Source: Diphasiastrum complanatum (Eukaryota; Streptophyta; Lycopodiopsida; Lycopodiales; Lycopodiaceae). Taken from it: a stretch of 64,000 nt of DNA. The stretch's first letter is position 1. The number at the start of each line of letters is the position of its first letter. The translations under genes were made by a program, and so were the position numbers. This document shows positions 1-10,229 of the stretch, piece after piece. The stretch lies in assembly GCA_029204225.1 (NCBI GenBank), contig CM055100.1, positions 23,751,106 to 23,815,105 on the forward strand, read 5' to 3'. The notes under the pieces are model-generated. The model saw only the letters and a list, made by a program, of their open reading frames with translations. It had not been told where the DNA came from and made no database searches.

Positions 1-279
1 CATTCTTGCATTGGTATGCAACATCCTACACTCTTCAGCTACTAATACACTGTGTAGCTTTTCTATAGTAGGCAAAGTGTCTTGGATTGCAAAGCTTTGG
101 ACCATATTTGTAAAGCCACTCCCTAGACCATTTAGGACAATCTGAACAAGCTCACTATCTTGAATCTTCTCTCCAATGGAAGCTAACTCCCTATTAAGAG
201 ACTTGATTCTTAGCACATAATCTTGTGCACTCTCATCACTCCTCTTCATGCTTTGTAGAATCTGATTCCTAAGCATGAG
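1..279 (-). pseudogene. copia gag, C-terminal half (element A)
   Basis: Read on the minus strand, this stretch encodes a copia gag (UBN2-type) segment with words such as MLRNQILQSMKRSDESAQDY and the conserved end ...IVLNGL. It is the direct continuation of the gag at 970-1285. The two halves are separated only by the solo LTR at 280-969 and its 5 bp target duplication. The element runs off the left edge of the window. Gag would form the virus-like particle. The stops in the N-terminal half show this copy is dead. Confidence 0.75.
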
Positions 280-969
280 TGTGAAAAGTACAGTACTAAG
301 GACCATAAATGGATCTTTGAATGATCCACAAGGTGATTGTATGCTTGTTAAACAATCTATCAGAAACTAGTCATCAGAAAACAAGATCTAGTTTAGCAGC
401 TTGATAGGAAACAAGTAGAGACAATCAAAGCATTGATCAAATAGTCTAATCCAACTCCACACGTGTGGAAATAAGGCTGTAGTACGGCCTGTAGACAGTG
501 TTTACAAAGTGCCAAAGCTGGGTTTTATTGGAAAAATAGAGTAATCACCATACAATGAGAGGAAACTCGAGTTTCTCCTTGAGGCTCAAAAAAGTTTCTA
601 TCTTCTCACTATGGAGAATGGGAATACATAGAAAACACACTTCCTTTGCAAAGTTAGGTGAAAATCCAGCATGTAATAAGGAAGTAGACTCCACTTTCTT
701 GCCCTAATGTGAAAACCCTAGCCTAGCTCCAAGAGTCATGCTTGGTAGGTGCATGGTAGGTACAAATCTCATCATAAATCATGGTCTAGATCCTACAAAG
801 TAGGAATCACTACCAAATAGACACAACCACTCCTCTTGACTCGTGGTAACCTACTTTAGGTGTGTATGTACAAGTGGCACTTTGGCCATTGAAGTAACCA
901 ACAAACAATATTGACAAAATGTACAATATTCTACATGGCTAGATTTGCCAATGTAGGCAATTTTTCACA
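280..969 (-). mobile_element. solo LTR (copia A family) inserted in gag
   Basis: This 690 bp LTR begins TGTGAAAAGTACAG and ends ATTTTTCACA on the plus strand. It is almost identical to the LTR at 2102-2792. It is flanked by a perfect 5 bp duplication ATGAG (275-279 and 970-974), and removing one copy of the duplication plus the LTR rejoins the gag frame on both sides. No internal region remains between two LTRs here, so it is a solo LTR. It was left by LTR-LTR recombination after a member of the family inserted into the gag gene of a sibling element. The minus orientation is inferred from the partner LTR with its PBS. Confidence 0.85.
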
Positions 970-1285
970 ATGAGAATCCTCGAAGTGTTACTAGACTCAT
1001 AGATAGATTTTAAAGATTCCCAAGCCTCTTTAGCACTCTTACATGATGATACTTCCCTTAAAAGATCATTGCTTACATTCATCTTAATACAGTGAAGTGC
1101 AAGCCTAGACCTCTTCTTGTATCTCACTAATTCCTGTGCACCTAGAGGTTCATCTCATCATCTATTAGAAACTCATAAAGATCCTGGAGAACCATTAGTG
1201 ACTCCATCCTCACTTTCCAAATAGCATAATTGGTAGAATTTAACCTCTCACTAGCTTCTAGAAGGTAGGCTCCCACTGATCCCAT
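970..1285 (-). pseudogene. copia gag, N-terminal half (element A)
   Basis: The minus strand starts at ATG 1283-1285 with MGSVGAYLLEASERLNSTNY, then IWKVRMES. This is the usual N-terminal gag motif of copia elements (LNxxNYxxWKxRM). A stop follows after DDEMNL, and a second frame continues with SAKEAWESLKSIYESSNTSR, the gag core motif. The frame then meets the 5 bp duplication and solo LTR and resumes at 279. The premature stop and frame change mark it as a pseudogene. It lies downstream of the PBS and the (TC)n leader of the LTR at 2102-2792. Confidence 0.8.
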
Positions 1286-1505
1286 CTTACTAGCAAGATT
1301 CTACACACAAGATATAGATTTGTTGTACCTGAAACTCACAAAGGTTTCTAACTTGCAGTGTTTCACTCAAATGTTGACTTCTAATCCAACAAATGGATTT
1401 ATAATCACAGTTCTATCACTCCCTCACAAGCTGGAATGAAGATAAGATGAGATGAAAACTACACTCAAGCAAATCTTGCGAATCTTGGCTATTCTTGGAC
1501 AAAAA

Positions 1506-1709
<204 letters not shown>

Positions 1710-2085
1710 TTCACTTTGATGTACTTTCAAGACCTGGTTTCCACTTTAAGAAGGTCTAAAATCAGCCTAGATTAATTATTTTTCATGAAACAAATTCAAA
1801 ACTAATCAATGGCAAGTGATCTTGGTAGCTTATCCTAGGATTTGCACCAAAAATTACATCAAACTGACACCAGATGAATTTTCTATGATCCAATGAATAT
1901 GGGTTATTAAATGCTGGTTCAGAGATGCCCACACGTGTGAACAGTACGGATTTTGATCCTGAAAAAGTTTGGGATCAAATCCCCTCACCAAAACCTGGAT
2001 ACCAGCTCGCCCTTCCAATACTAGCTTTTTGCACCAGAACCTGCTAAAACTAGATTAGATTCAAACACATATCAATGGCCTTGTA

Positions 2086-2101
2086 CTTGGCTCTGATACC
2101 A
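2086..2101 (-). other. primer binding site (initiator Met tRNA type)
   Basis: The minus strand reads TGGTATCAGAGCCAAG starting exactly at the base after the LTR end (2102). This matches the initiator methionine tRNA PBS used by most plant copia elements. It fixes the orientation of element A as minus and the LTR boundary at 2102. Confidence 0.85.
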
Positions 2102-2792
2102 TGTGAAAAGTACAGTACTAAGGACCATAAATGGATCTTTGAATGATCCACAAGGTGATTGTATGCTTGTTAAACAATCTATCAGAAACTAGTCATCAGA
2201 AAACAAGATCTAGTTTAGCAGCTTGATAGGAAACAAGTAGAGACAATCAAAGCATTGATCAATTAGTATAATCCAACTCCACACGTGTGGAAATAAGGCT
2301 GTAGTACGGCCTGTAGACAGTGTTTACAAAGTGCCAAAGCTGGGTTTCATTGGAAAAATAGAGTAATCACCATACAATGAGAGGAAACTCGAGTTTCTCC
2401 TTGAGGCTCCACAAAGTTTCTATCTTCTCACTATGGAGAATGGGAATACATAGTGAAACACACTTCCTTTGCAAAGTTAGGTGAAAATACAGCATGTAAT
2501 AAGGAAGTAGACTCCACTTTCTTGCCCTAATGTGAAAACCCTAGCCTAGATCCAAGAGTCATGCTTGGTAGGTGCATGGTAGGTACAAATCTCATCATAA
2601 ATCATGGTCTAGATCCTAAAAAGTAGGAATCACTACCAAATAGACACAACCACTCCTCTTGACTCGTGGTAACCTACTTAAGGTGTGTATGTACAAGTGG
2701 CACTTTGGCCATTGAAGTAACCAACAAACAATATTGACAAAATGTACAATATTCTACATGGCTAGATTTGCCAATGTAGGCAATTTTTCACA
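2102..2792 (-). mobile_element. copia A LTR with PBS on one side and PPT on the other
   Basis: This 691 bp LTR starts TGTGAAAAGTACAG and ends TTTTTCACA on the plus strand. It is nearly identical to the solo LTR at 280-969. On its left (downstream in minus orientation) it directly abuts a PBS. On its right it abuts CTCCTCCTC (2793-2801), which on the minus strand is a GAGGAGGAG polypurine tract. It therefore has the signature of a 5' LTR and a 3' LTR at once, as in two tandem elements sharing a middle LTR. Confidence 0.85.
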
Positions 2793-2899
2793 CTCCTCCT
2801 CAAATGGATGTCCAATAAGTTGCATGTTGGTGAAGCCTTCTGTCATTTCCTAAAATAATGGAATTGTTGTATAGGTTTTGACTCCACTCAACAAAATCA

Positions 2900-3674
2900 A
2901 GTGACTATAAAGGTGGTAGCACATCTTAAACATTGTTTGTCAAGATCATCTCTAGAATGTATCGTTCTTTGATTTTTGGCTTTTCTATGTTCTATCACTC
3001 ATGAAAAAAGAATATATTAGACAAGATGTTGTTGGCTTACTAAGAAATGTCAAATTTATGAAAATTGAGTTGTAGCTTAATAAGAAATGTCAAGTTTGTG
3101 AAATTCAAATGTCAAGATTCGATCAATCATTCATTATAAAACTTGTTGATGCAAAGTAACAAAAGGATAAACTACCAAATAACAATGCATCAGTATCTTT
3201 CTTCCAAAGACATAAAAGATCCACACAAGATTAAAAATTTGATTTTGGTACATTATAAAAATCACATCCACGATAGGAGATGCACTTCCTTTATGTTCTA
3301 AAACTTGGCTATGGATAATGTATAGCCACTTCCTTCTCTGCAATTTATCAACAAATGAGAGTATGCAAAATGAGAAGTGTTTGGCCTTACTTATAGTGTC
3401 TTGTAGGCGGCATTTTGAAATTTCTAGATTAGGCTTCCATTTCGCCAAATGCAAATCTTAGCTATCTATTCCTATCAATGGTCTAGATTCAATTACACAT
3501 CAACTAACCAATAGAAATGCAATGTATATTGGCCAAATGAAAAAATATTATCGGAGAAATGAAGTCAACTCATTCCTTGTTGGTTCCGCATGTGTGAGGA
3601 CTACACTTGATTTTGTTCAATTTTTGTTTTGGCCTCCAAATTGGCCTCAAGTTGATATTTTCTTACGTTTCACA
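2900..3674 (-). mobile_element. LTR of copia element O (left edge uncertain)
   Basis: On the minus strand a TTGAGGGGGA polypurine tract (3675-3684) is followed by TGTGAAACGTAAG, the expected 3' LTR start. A possible TATA motif (ACTATAAGTA) lies about 280 bp inside. Upstream is a copia RNase H tail (3720-3842), the usual order for a 3' end. The far edge of the LTR was not found, and it may begin anywhere between about 2810 and 2950. No protein-coding sequence is recognisable inside. Confidence 0.5.
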
Positions 3675-3719
3675 TCCCCCTCAAATCCAGCTTACAAACT
3701 TTGAATTTAGATTTGTCTT

Positions 3720-3842
3720 TTATGCCAAAGAAAACCTGTGCTTCTCAAACAACCCTTTGCCTAGTGGTTTTTTGGAAATAGTAGCAACACAATCAGTTTG
3801 AGATACATGATAAAGATCTACCTCTTTAGAAAGAACCTTCTC
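3720..3842 (-). pseudogene. copia RNase H C-terminal tail (element O)
   Basis: The minus frame reads EVDLYHVSQTDCVATIS then KKPLGKGLFEKHRFSLA and a stop (TAA at 3720-3722). This is the classic copia pol terminus (...ADILTKPLxxxxFExHRxxLGL). Only the last ~40 residues survive. The upstream part is replaced at about 3843 by the LTR of element B, suggesting that B inserted here or that a deletion joined them. Confidence 0.65.
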
Positions 3843-3844
3843 TC

Positions 3845-4400
3845 AATAAAGTACTTTGGACCATAATTAATCGAAAGAGATGTACACCCCACGCACATGT
3901 GAAATAGTACTCATCAGTATGGCCTGTAGACAACAAATGATGTTAAGAACACTTAGTTCTTGATTAGATCCAAAAACAATCAATGTAAATAGTGTAGAAG
4001 TTGAGTTTTGCCAATAAGCTCTCAAAAATAATCTAAGGCATTACTATGGATAGATGGATACATAGAAAGCCTCTTCCCTACCTCGAGTTAGGTGAAAATC
4101 CATCATGTAATAAGAAAGTTGATTGAGCTTTCTTGCCCTAATTTGCCATTCTAGCCTCATCCTAGAGTTTTGCCATGTTGGTGGCTAGATTGATCAACCT
4201 ACTCCATAAATCTAGGTGTTTGGTCCTATAATGTAGGAACCACTACCAAACAAACTTGACCAACTTTTTAGACATGATCTAACCTACTCTAGTGTGGCTT
4301 TCTCATGTGGCTCCATGGACTCACATGTGTGAGACCCACTTATGTACATATTTACATAATTTGACATAGCTAGATTTGCCAATATAGGCAATTTTTCACA
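3845..4400 (-). mobile_element. diverged copia LTR (element B)
   Basis: The sequence is co-linear with the A-family LTR: a GGACCATAA start region, a GTATGGCCTGTAGACA block, a GTTAGGTGAAAATCCA block, and the end GCTAGATTTGCCAATATAGGCAATTTTTCACA split over 4360-4400. It is shorter and much more diverged. On the minus strand it follows RNase H coding sequence and a TTTGAGGAG purine run, so it is the 3' LTR of a minus-strand copia. A close relative of its last 150 bp recurs at 26178-26332. Confidence 0.7.
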
Positions 4401-4967
4401 CTCCTCAAATCTTGCTTTGGAAACTATGATACATTTATCAATTACTCCAAGTAATGATCTTAGCTTAATAAATGAATTCTTAGGCAAGGACTTAGTGAAG
4501 AAATCAGCTAAGCAAGTCGATGAAGACACATGTTGGAGTTTGATCTCTTTGGCTTGCACCTTCTCCCTCACAAAATGATGAGCAATTTCAATATGCTTTC
4601 TCCTTGCATGGAATGTAGGATGGGCTGATTGGCTATCACAAAAGATTGTAGGTACCTCCTCGGCCTCTTGACATGAAGTTCCACCAATAGCCTTTTGAGT
4701 CATAAGACCTCCTTGCATGTTGATGTCAAGGCCTTATACTCTGATACTATTGAAGATGATACCACTCCATCACACAAGAATGTAGCAAATGAGACTAATA
4801 GAATTTTGATCCACTTTGTCACCTACAAAATCCGAGTCAGTATAGGCTCTTAAGACAAGATTAGTCCCTTTGTAGAGTATGCCAAAATTCCAAGTTGATG
4901 AGATATATATATTAGGACTCTTTTGGCCATCTTCATGTTGGAATTTGATGCTCAGCCTCAAATCCAT
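4401..4967 (-). pseudogene. copia RNase H (element B)
   Basis: The minus strand carries two RNase H pieces. One (4770-4967) has LVLRAYTDSDFVGDKVDQNS, the metal-binding Asp motif of copia RNase H. The other (about 4401-4718) has PTIFCDSQSAHPTFHARRKH, then HFVREKVQ and ADFFTKSLP, the second half of the domain and the pol C-terminus. Between them the sequence is rearranged and contains stops. The reading frame runs into the LTR at 4400. It is a dead pol relic. Confidence 0.8.
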
Positions 4968-5017
4968 TCAATAATGAGCATTCTGAAAAACCAGAAATAG
5001 AAGACTCAAATTTTTGA

Positions 5018-5110
5018 GCAGATGATCAAAAAATTCAAGATCGAATTTCTCTTAGAATTCTTCGATACTGGATCGACTCAAAAAATTCTATATTTTTTGA
5101 GTCAGTATTT
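5018..5110. repeat. repeat shared with the copia I LTR
   Basis: The block ATCAAAAAATTCAAGATCGA ... CTGGATCGACTCAAAAAATT recurs in the same strand sense inside the LTR at 22027-22549. It probably marks LTR or leader sequence belonging to the copia whose pol begins downstream (5335). Neither LTR edge could be placed here. Confidence 0.45.
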
Positions 5111-5334
5111 TTCAAGTCATTCTAGAGAAGATCACCCTTTCAAGCGGGATCTCATTACTCCAACAAGAGGAGGCCAGAAGATATGCAACCTCCTCAGACA
5201 CAGGGTCGGATCCTCAAGCTCTATATTCCAAAAAGTAGAAGTTCAGATCCAAGATGCAGTCAGGATCAAATTTTTACTTAGGCTCGAATTTCGGCTCTAG
5301 ATCGAATTCAGGCTCAGGGTCGAATTCAAACCCT

Positions 5335-6510
5335 TCATCTTTTCAACCAAAGCAGAAACTTTTTCTGCAGATACCACAAGAGAACTGGACATGAGATCAA
5401 GGACTACAGAACTTTAAAATTCAACAATGAGAAAAAGAAGCAGTTCCAACAACAAGCGAATTCTGCCTCAACTAGTTTTTCGATACAGCAGCAAGAGGAA
5501 GATGAAGCATCCTTTATGACCAAGGTGGGAGAATAACAAGATATCGATTCCTGGTATCTTGATTCTGGAGCAACTCAACACATGACTCACCATCAAGACT
5601 GGTTCAAAAATCATAAATCTTTCACCCACTCTCAAGTTGTGCAACTTGGAGACAACTCATCACATTCGATTCAAGGTGAAGGAACAGTCATAATTGAATT
5701 TCAGAAAGGTGAAATCAAGTTGTTGTCCAACATTCTCCACATTCCATATCTGACCAAGAATATGCTCTCAGTTAGCAGAATCACTGATTCAGGTCGGAGG
5801 GTTGAATTCAATACAAGCGGCTGCACCATCCTTGACAAAACTCGAAAAGTTTTAGCTTTCAGGAGAAGAAGTGGCAATCTCTACAAACCAACCATTGTTA
5901 TTCTTCCAACAGTCAAGCACTTCACACCTCAACTTTCGAATCATCTGATATGCTTTGGCATTTCAGACTAGACCATTTGAATTTCAATAGTATTCAACAA
6001 ATGTCGACCTAGAAACTAGTACAAGATCTGCCTTCTGTCATCAAGCCAACTTCTTCATGTGACAGTTGTATAACCAGCACGCATGCTAGAAGTCCTTTTA
6101 TTTTTGACTCAGTTCATACTTCCAAAGGCCTGCTAGGTCTTGTACATAATACCATTTGTGGCCCGATGTAGAATACTTCCAAAGAAGGAGCTCTATACCT
6201 CCTAACCCATCGATGACTTCTCTTGAAGGACTGCAATCTATTTTCTGAAGAACAAATTAGAGGCATTTAAGTTCTTCACACAATTCAAGACATCTGCAAA
6301 AAATTAGACCTAGAGGAAGATCAAAGATCTATGCGTAGATGGAGGAGGAGAGTTTATCTCCACCAAATTTAAGGAGTTCTGCAAGGCCAACGGAATACAT
6401 CAACAATTCACAATGAGCTACTCACCTCAGTCCAATGGTCTAGCTGAATGGAAGAATCGGATACTCATCGAAAGTGCCAATAGCATATTGGCCCATGTAG
6501 TGGGTTTCTT
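5335..6510 (+). pseudogene. copia gag end, protease and integrase (element C)
   Basis: In order on the plus strand: a degenerate zinc knuckle (CRYHKRTGHEIKDY, with Tyr in place of the last Cys) near 5360; the aspartic protease motif WYLDSGATQHMTHH near 5550-5590, in the frame 5582-5971; a GAG-pre-integrase piece with HLNFNSIQQM near 5970 and CDSCITSTHARSPF near 6060; and an integrase core with CVDGGGEFISTKF and SPQSNGLAEWKNRILIESAN, the central D and the E of the DDE triad, near 6330-6480. Stops and frame changes occur throughout, and the element stops abruptly near 6510 before any reverse transcriptase. It is a truncated, dead copia. Confidence 0.8.
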
Positions 6511-7479
6511 TTCTAGCCTATCCTCAACCCAAGATCCAAGCAATCTAGCATCAAGGAGATGAAGTTAGTTGTCACACGTAGGTTCGTTCCCATGAGAGCA
6601 ATAGCATATCTTAGATTTCAGCATGAATGGAAGATCCACATCTAACTCTAACATCCATTAACCCTAAGCATTAACACTACAACCATTAACACTACGATCC
6701 ACAATGAAGATAGCTTACTCCTTCTTTCTCTCCCTTTCTCTCTCATAAAAAGCATATGAACATGCAATCCCAATAATAATTGGATCCAACAGTTAGCAAC
6801 TACAATAAAAGCATGAGAGATGCAGGAAAAGTGATTGAGAGCAAGGACATTCACAAATCCATTCCCTAAGAGAACCAATCTACTTGTATTGAAATGAGGA
6901 TATGAACATGATTTTCAAACTCAAGTTTGGTACTATTTATAGTAGAGAGGAGGGCCTTGGCCTCAAAATCCTATTGGCCCATTTCTATCTTCCTAACTAT
7001 TCAAATTTTAAAAAGAGTGGGAACCCATTCCAAATTGGAGGGAACCAATTTAAATTTGAGTTTGAATTTGAACCAATTTTGGTGGGAGTCCCAACTTTAT
7101 TCACTAACTTGACATTTAGGCACTGTGACATTAAAAGTCTCGCAAAAAGGCCTAAATTTCTTTTATTGACTTTCTAATTGTCAGATAACTATGTGATCAT
7201 CGGGTTGGACTTACACACGTAGGGTGCCAAATCCCTCTCACTTATTAACTAGGGTTAGGGTTGCCTTGGAATCCGCAAACCCTCCAACAGAATCCCCCAC
7301 CAAAACTGGTGGCGGTGCCATGACACCTTGCGAGATTATTCACTTGGGGCTCTGGTTCTGCTCGCATAGTACCTTGATGAGATGGTATTGCACCTTCTCC
7401 ATGAATTCCAGACATTCCGTATTGAAGTCGTGTTTGTGTAGAAAAAAACACTTATTTGCTCCGACAATCCAATTTGAAG
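6511..7479. other. no gene recognised
   Basis: The open frames here are short and have no family resemblance. The minus strand near 7321-7305 reads TGGCACCGCCACC preceded by CA, faintly like the PBS of gypsy elements. No gag follows it, so this is only noted. Confidence 0.4.
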
Positions 7480-8700
7480 TAGTCTAGGCCAGAAACTTTG
7501 ATTCCCAAGAACCACCCAGCATGGCTACACAATAGTATAGTCTAGCAATGGTTTTGGACTTTATCTGACGCCATGAAAAGATTTGGATTGAATGCCAAGG
7601 AAGGTAGGCAATCATCCCATCTCGTAGCAATGGATGCCAACTTGGACAAATCATTGGCATAAATTGTCGATTGTTGCACAGTTGGATCTAGCGAATCTTG
7701 GTACTCAGCACCATAAAACTAAAATGCTTTGATAAAATCAACCAGTATTTGCCAATTGTATGTCTGATGAATGATAGGCCAATTTGAGGTGTGGATGTTG
7801 ATTTGATCCAATGGCACTCCTAAATCTTTCCATTTATTGTGTCCCGGCATTGGCAAATAATAGGATCGACTCGCAATTGGTGAGGGCTGACAACATAGCT
7901 CATAATAAAATCTGGAGCTTTTTCAAAAATTGTTGTGCGCCAAGTCGGCTGCTCTCCCAATGCGGGTAGTCTATCCAGTTCTTTTCCTACCTCAATCGCG
8001 AATGGTAGTGCAAAAAATTTTGAATTTGGTCCTCGATGGTGACTGGTTTTTGAAACAAAATTTTGGTCCCTGAAGAAGATGGTCCTGCTGCAGTAGCTTG
8101 GGTGTCCGTTGTTTTTGAAATTTCAGGTCCTCCACCTTGGTCCATGCCTATATCGAATCATGTATCCATTCTTGCCTCTTCTTGGTGCTGAGGGGAAAAC
8201 TGCGGCATGAGTGGAATTGGAATTTGAGGCCCGGCTTCCAACACCTGAGCGGCTACCTTTTTATAATCTTTAATAATATCTTTTGCCTTTCCAAGCTCAG
8301 TGGTTGTCGTCCTTTTAAGTTTATCAAATTTTTCTTGAAACCCTGCCAACAAAGTATGATAGGTTTCCACTTTCCAGAACACGTATTCGATTTCGTCCGG
8401 ACTGGGCGATCAGGCACTTGTGTCTACAAATAGGAATCGCGTTCAATGGTGGTTGCGTCCAATTCACCTTGAAGACATTTGTGTTCCAACTCGGCTAAGT
8501 CCAATTGGCCTGCCAGCAACAAGACTTGTTGTTTTGAATCCTAGACTACTTTGTCCACTTTGTCTTGTGTCATCGTGAGTGAATTTTGAAGGGTCGCCAC
8601 ATAGTCTTTCAAGTGTTGGGCGGACTGGTTGGTCTTCTTTAACTCAACTTCAGACTTTACCTCGTATTGTCTGGCAATCTTCAATTCACGGTTCAACTAA
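7480..8700 (-). pseudogene. broken continuation of the element D accessory/gag-like ORF
   Basis: The minus strand continues the ORF at 8713-9477 in several frames. A coiled-coil-like stretch with repeated Leu/Lys/Asp (8158-8382, containing HTLLAGFQEKFDKLKRTTTT) is followed by a Pro/Gln-rich tail (QIPIPLMPQFSPQHQEEARM). Stops break it into pieces. No protein family was recognised. It belongs to the same unit as 8713-10225 by orientation and continuity. Confidence 0.4.
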
Positions 8701-8712
8701 ATAACCTTTTGG

Positions 8713-9477
8713 CTAATCAGTGTGTTTTTTTGTCTCCAAATCTGATATGCGCTTGTTCATGTGGTTTTTCTCATCAATCATGGTCTGGATCACTCGCATA
8801 AGATTTGAAACTAGATTCATTGTGTCACCAGAATCCACGGTCATCGAAACAACAACAATAGGAGCAACAGGAACAGTGTCGATAGGAATTATGCCGATTG
8901 GCCTCTGGTGTGTGGCCGGTTCTTCTTCTTCGAATATATCTTCTATTTCCAAACCCTCTGGCACTGTGGCGTCGAACTGCTTTGGAGGTGGAATAGCATG
9001 AACGACCCTGATGGTGTCCGGTGCAATGTCAGCTTGATCTTGCTGGTTGATCTGAAAAGAGTCATCAAAACCAGTAGAGGTATCATGGAATTGTTCAAAT
9101 CCTCTTCCAGGGGATTGGAGATCAAAGGGTCCTGGGCTTTTGGGCATCTCAAAGATTTCGTCTGGGCCTAGTAAATTGGAATCATCAAACATATCCATGA
9201 AAGATTGTGTGTTTGGGAAAATGGGTTGGACCTGTGGGGGAGAGGCGGCTTGAGCAGCTGTGATTGGAATCATAGATCCAATTGTCACAGACTGACCCTG
9301 TGAGAAAGCGGAGGCGAGAGATGCATCAGTGGATTGAGGGATGGGTAGCTCAGTGCGAATTGTAATAGGAGGTGGAAGCGTAGAGGTGGTTGGTTGCCTA
9401 ATACGATGACGTGACGCGGAAGGGGAGTCAGGAACGACGATCTCGTTGCGTACACGACAACGACTATGTGAAGTCAA
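8713..9477 (-). CDS. low-complexity acidic/Pro-rich ORF with coiled-coil end, gypsy D-associated
   Basis: A 254-residue open frame with no close family recognised. The N-terminal third is rich in Ser, Thr and Pro. The middle is acidic with EIEDIFEEEEPATHQ, and the C-terminus (VSNLMRVIQTMIDEKNHMNKRISDLETKK) looks like a coiled coil. It lies directly downstream, in the same orientation, of the MSSIDTS... ORF (9699-10225) and is probably the C-terminal part of the same broken protein. The unit sits 3' of the gypsy D pol on the same strand. It could be the gag-like ORF of a neighbouring tandem copy or an extra ORF carried by the element. Confidence 0.5.
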   Translation of the reverse strand: MTSHSRCRVRNEIVVPDSPSASRHRIRQPTTSTLPPPITIRTELPIPQSTDASLASAFSQGQSVTIGSMIPITAAQAASPPQVQPIFPNTQSFMDMFDDSNLLGPDEIFEMPKSPGPFDLQSPGRGFEQFHDTSTGFDDSFQINQQDQADIAPDTIRVVHAIPPPKQFDATVPEGLEIEDIFEEEEPATHQRPIGIIPIDTVPVAPIVVVSMTVDSGDTMNLVSNLMRVIQTMIDEKNHMNKRISDLETKKHTD

Positions 9478-9698
9478 TGCCTGATGTGAGATTCAGCTGG
9501 TGCCTTTTCATATATGGAGAGCACAAAATCCATATTGAAGTCATGGATTTTATTCTCAAGATGGGAGGCTGCAAGGAGGGATAACAACTGACCAGCATTA
9601 AACTATTGTTTGGTATTACTCTTGATAGCTCTTTTGAACTCTCCAAACACAATTTTGAACCAGTTATATGGTTCCAATGGGGCTTTAGCTATCTTGGC

Positions 9699-10225
9699 TT
9701 AGGATTCCACTATCCTATATAGAATCTTGGAAGAGATACGCTCTTTCCTGAGGTTTCCAACCATCAGAAAATTATTGAGGAGTTGGGCAACAGCATGGAT
9801 GGCAGGATCAGTAATGGCCTCTAAGAGATGGTCATCATTTGTCCAATACAACTCATTTGTGGTATCAATATAAGGCTTAATAGCATGTTTTACCTGTTTC
9901 TGGTTCGATAAGGCTTGAGTGCCTGATGAAATCCCTATGGCAGCAAGGGTGGCTTCAGTTACCCGCACCTTGTGTGTGGCTCCTTGGAAGGAAATATAAA
10001 ATTTGGATTTCTCCTCCTTCCAGGTACTAAAGGCAAGAGTGAGAAAATCCATGTTAATTTGTCCTGAGAAGGCTCTCTCATACCCATTGCAATGAGCAGA
10101 GGCTCCACAAGGGTCATCCACTGAGTGACCATGCTTGTGCTAGGAAGTATCGTGATGTCCGTTGCAGATGGGACATTACGATGGATTGTATAACGAGATG
10201 ACCGAGAAGTGTCTATGGAAGACAT
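9699..10225 (-). pseudogene. gag-like/accessory ORF of the gypsy D/E family, N-terminal part
   Basis: The minus strand starts at ATG 10223-10225 with MSSIDTSRSSRYTIHRNVPS. A frameshift near 10100 moves the reading to the overlapping frame 9699-10121, which contains NMDFLTLAFSTWKEEKSKFY and a helical region ending LRKERISSKILYRIVES. The layout is loosely like the plant retrotransposon ORF1 families (Athila ORF1 or 'putative plant transposon protein'). That assignment is an inference, not a match I could run. A second copy of its first ~50 codons is at 13909-14060 on the plus strand, in a similar leader context. Confidence 0.5.
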
Positions 10226-10229
10226 GGTG

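Noticed and set aside
7305-7321. A gypsy primer binding site (TGGCACCGCCACC on the minus strand)
   Set aside because: Only about eight bases resemble known PBS sequences, and no gag lies downstream of it.
8720-9171. Plus-strand frames opposite the element D ORF
   Set aside because: They are shorter than and wholly overlapped by the minus-strand frame, which has coherent composition and continues upstream.
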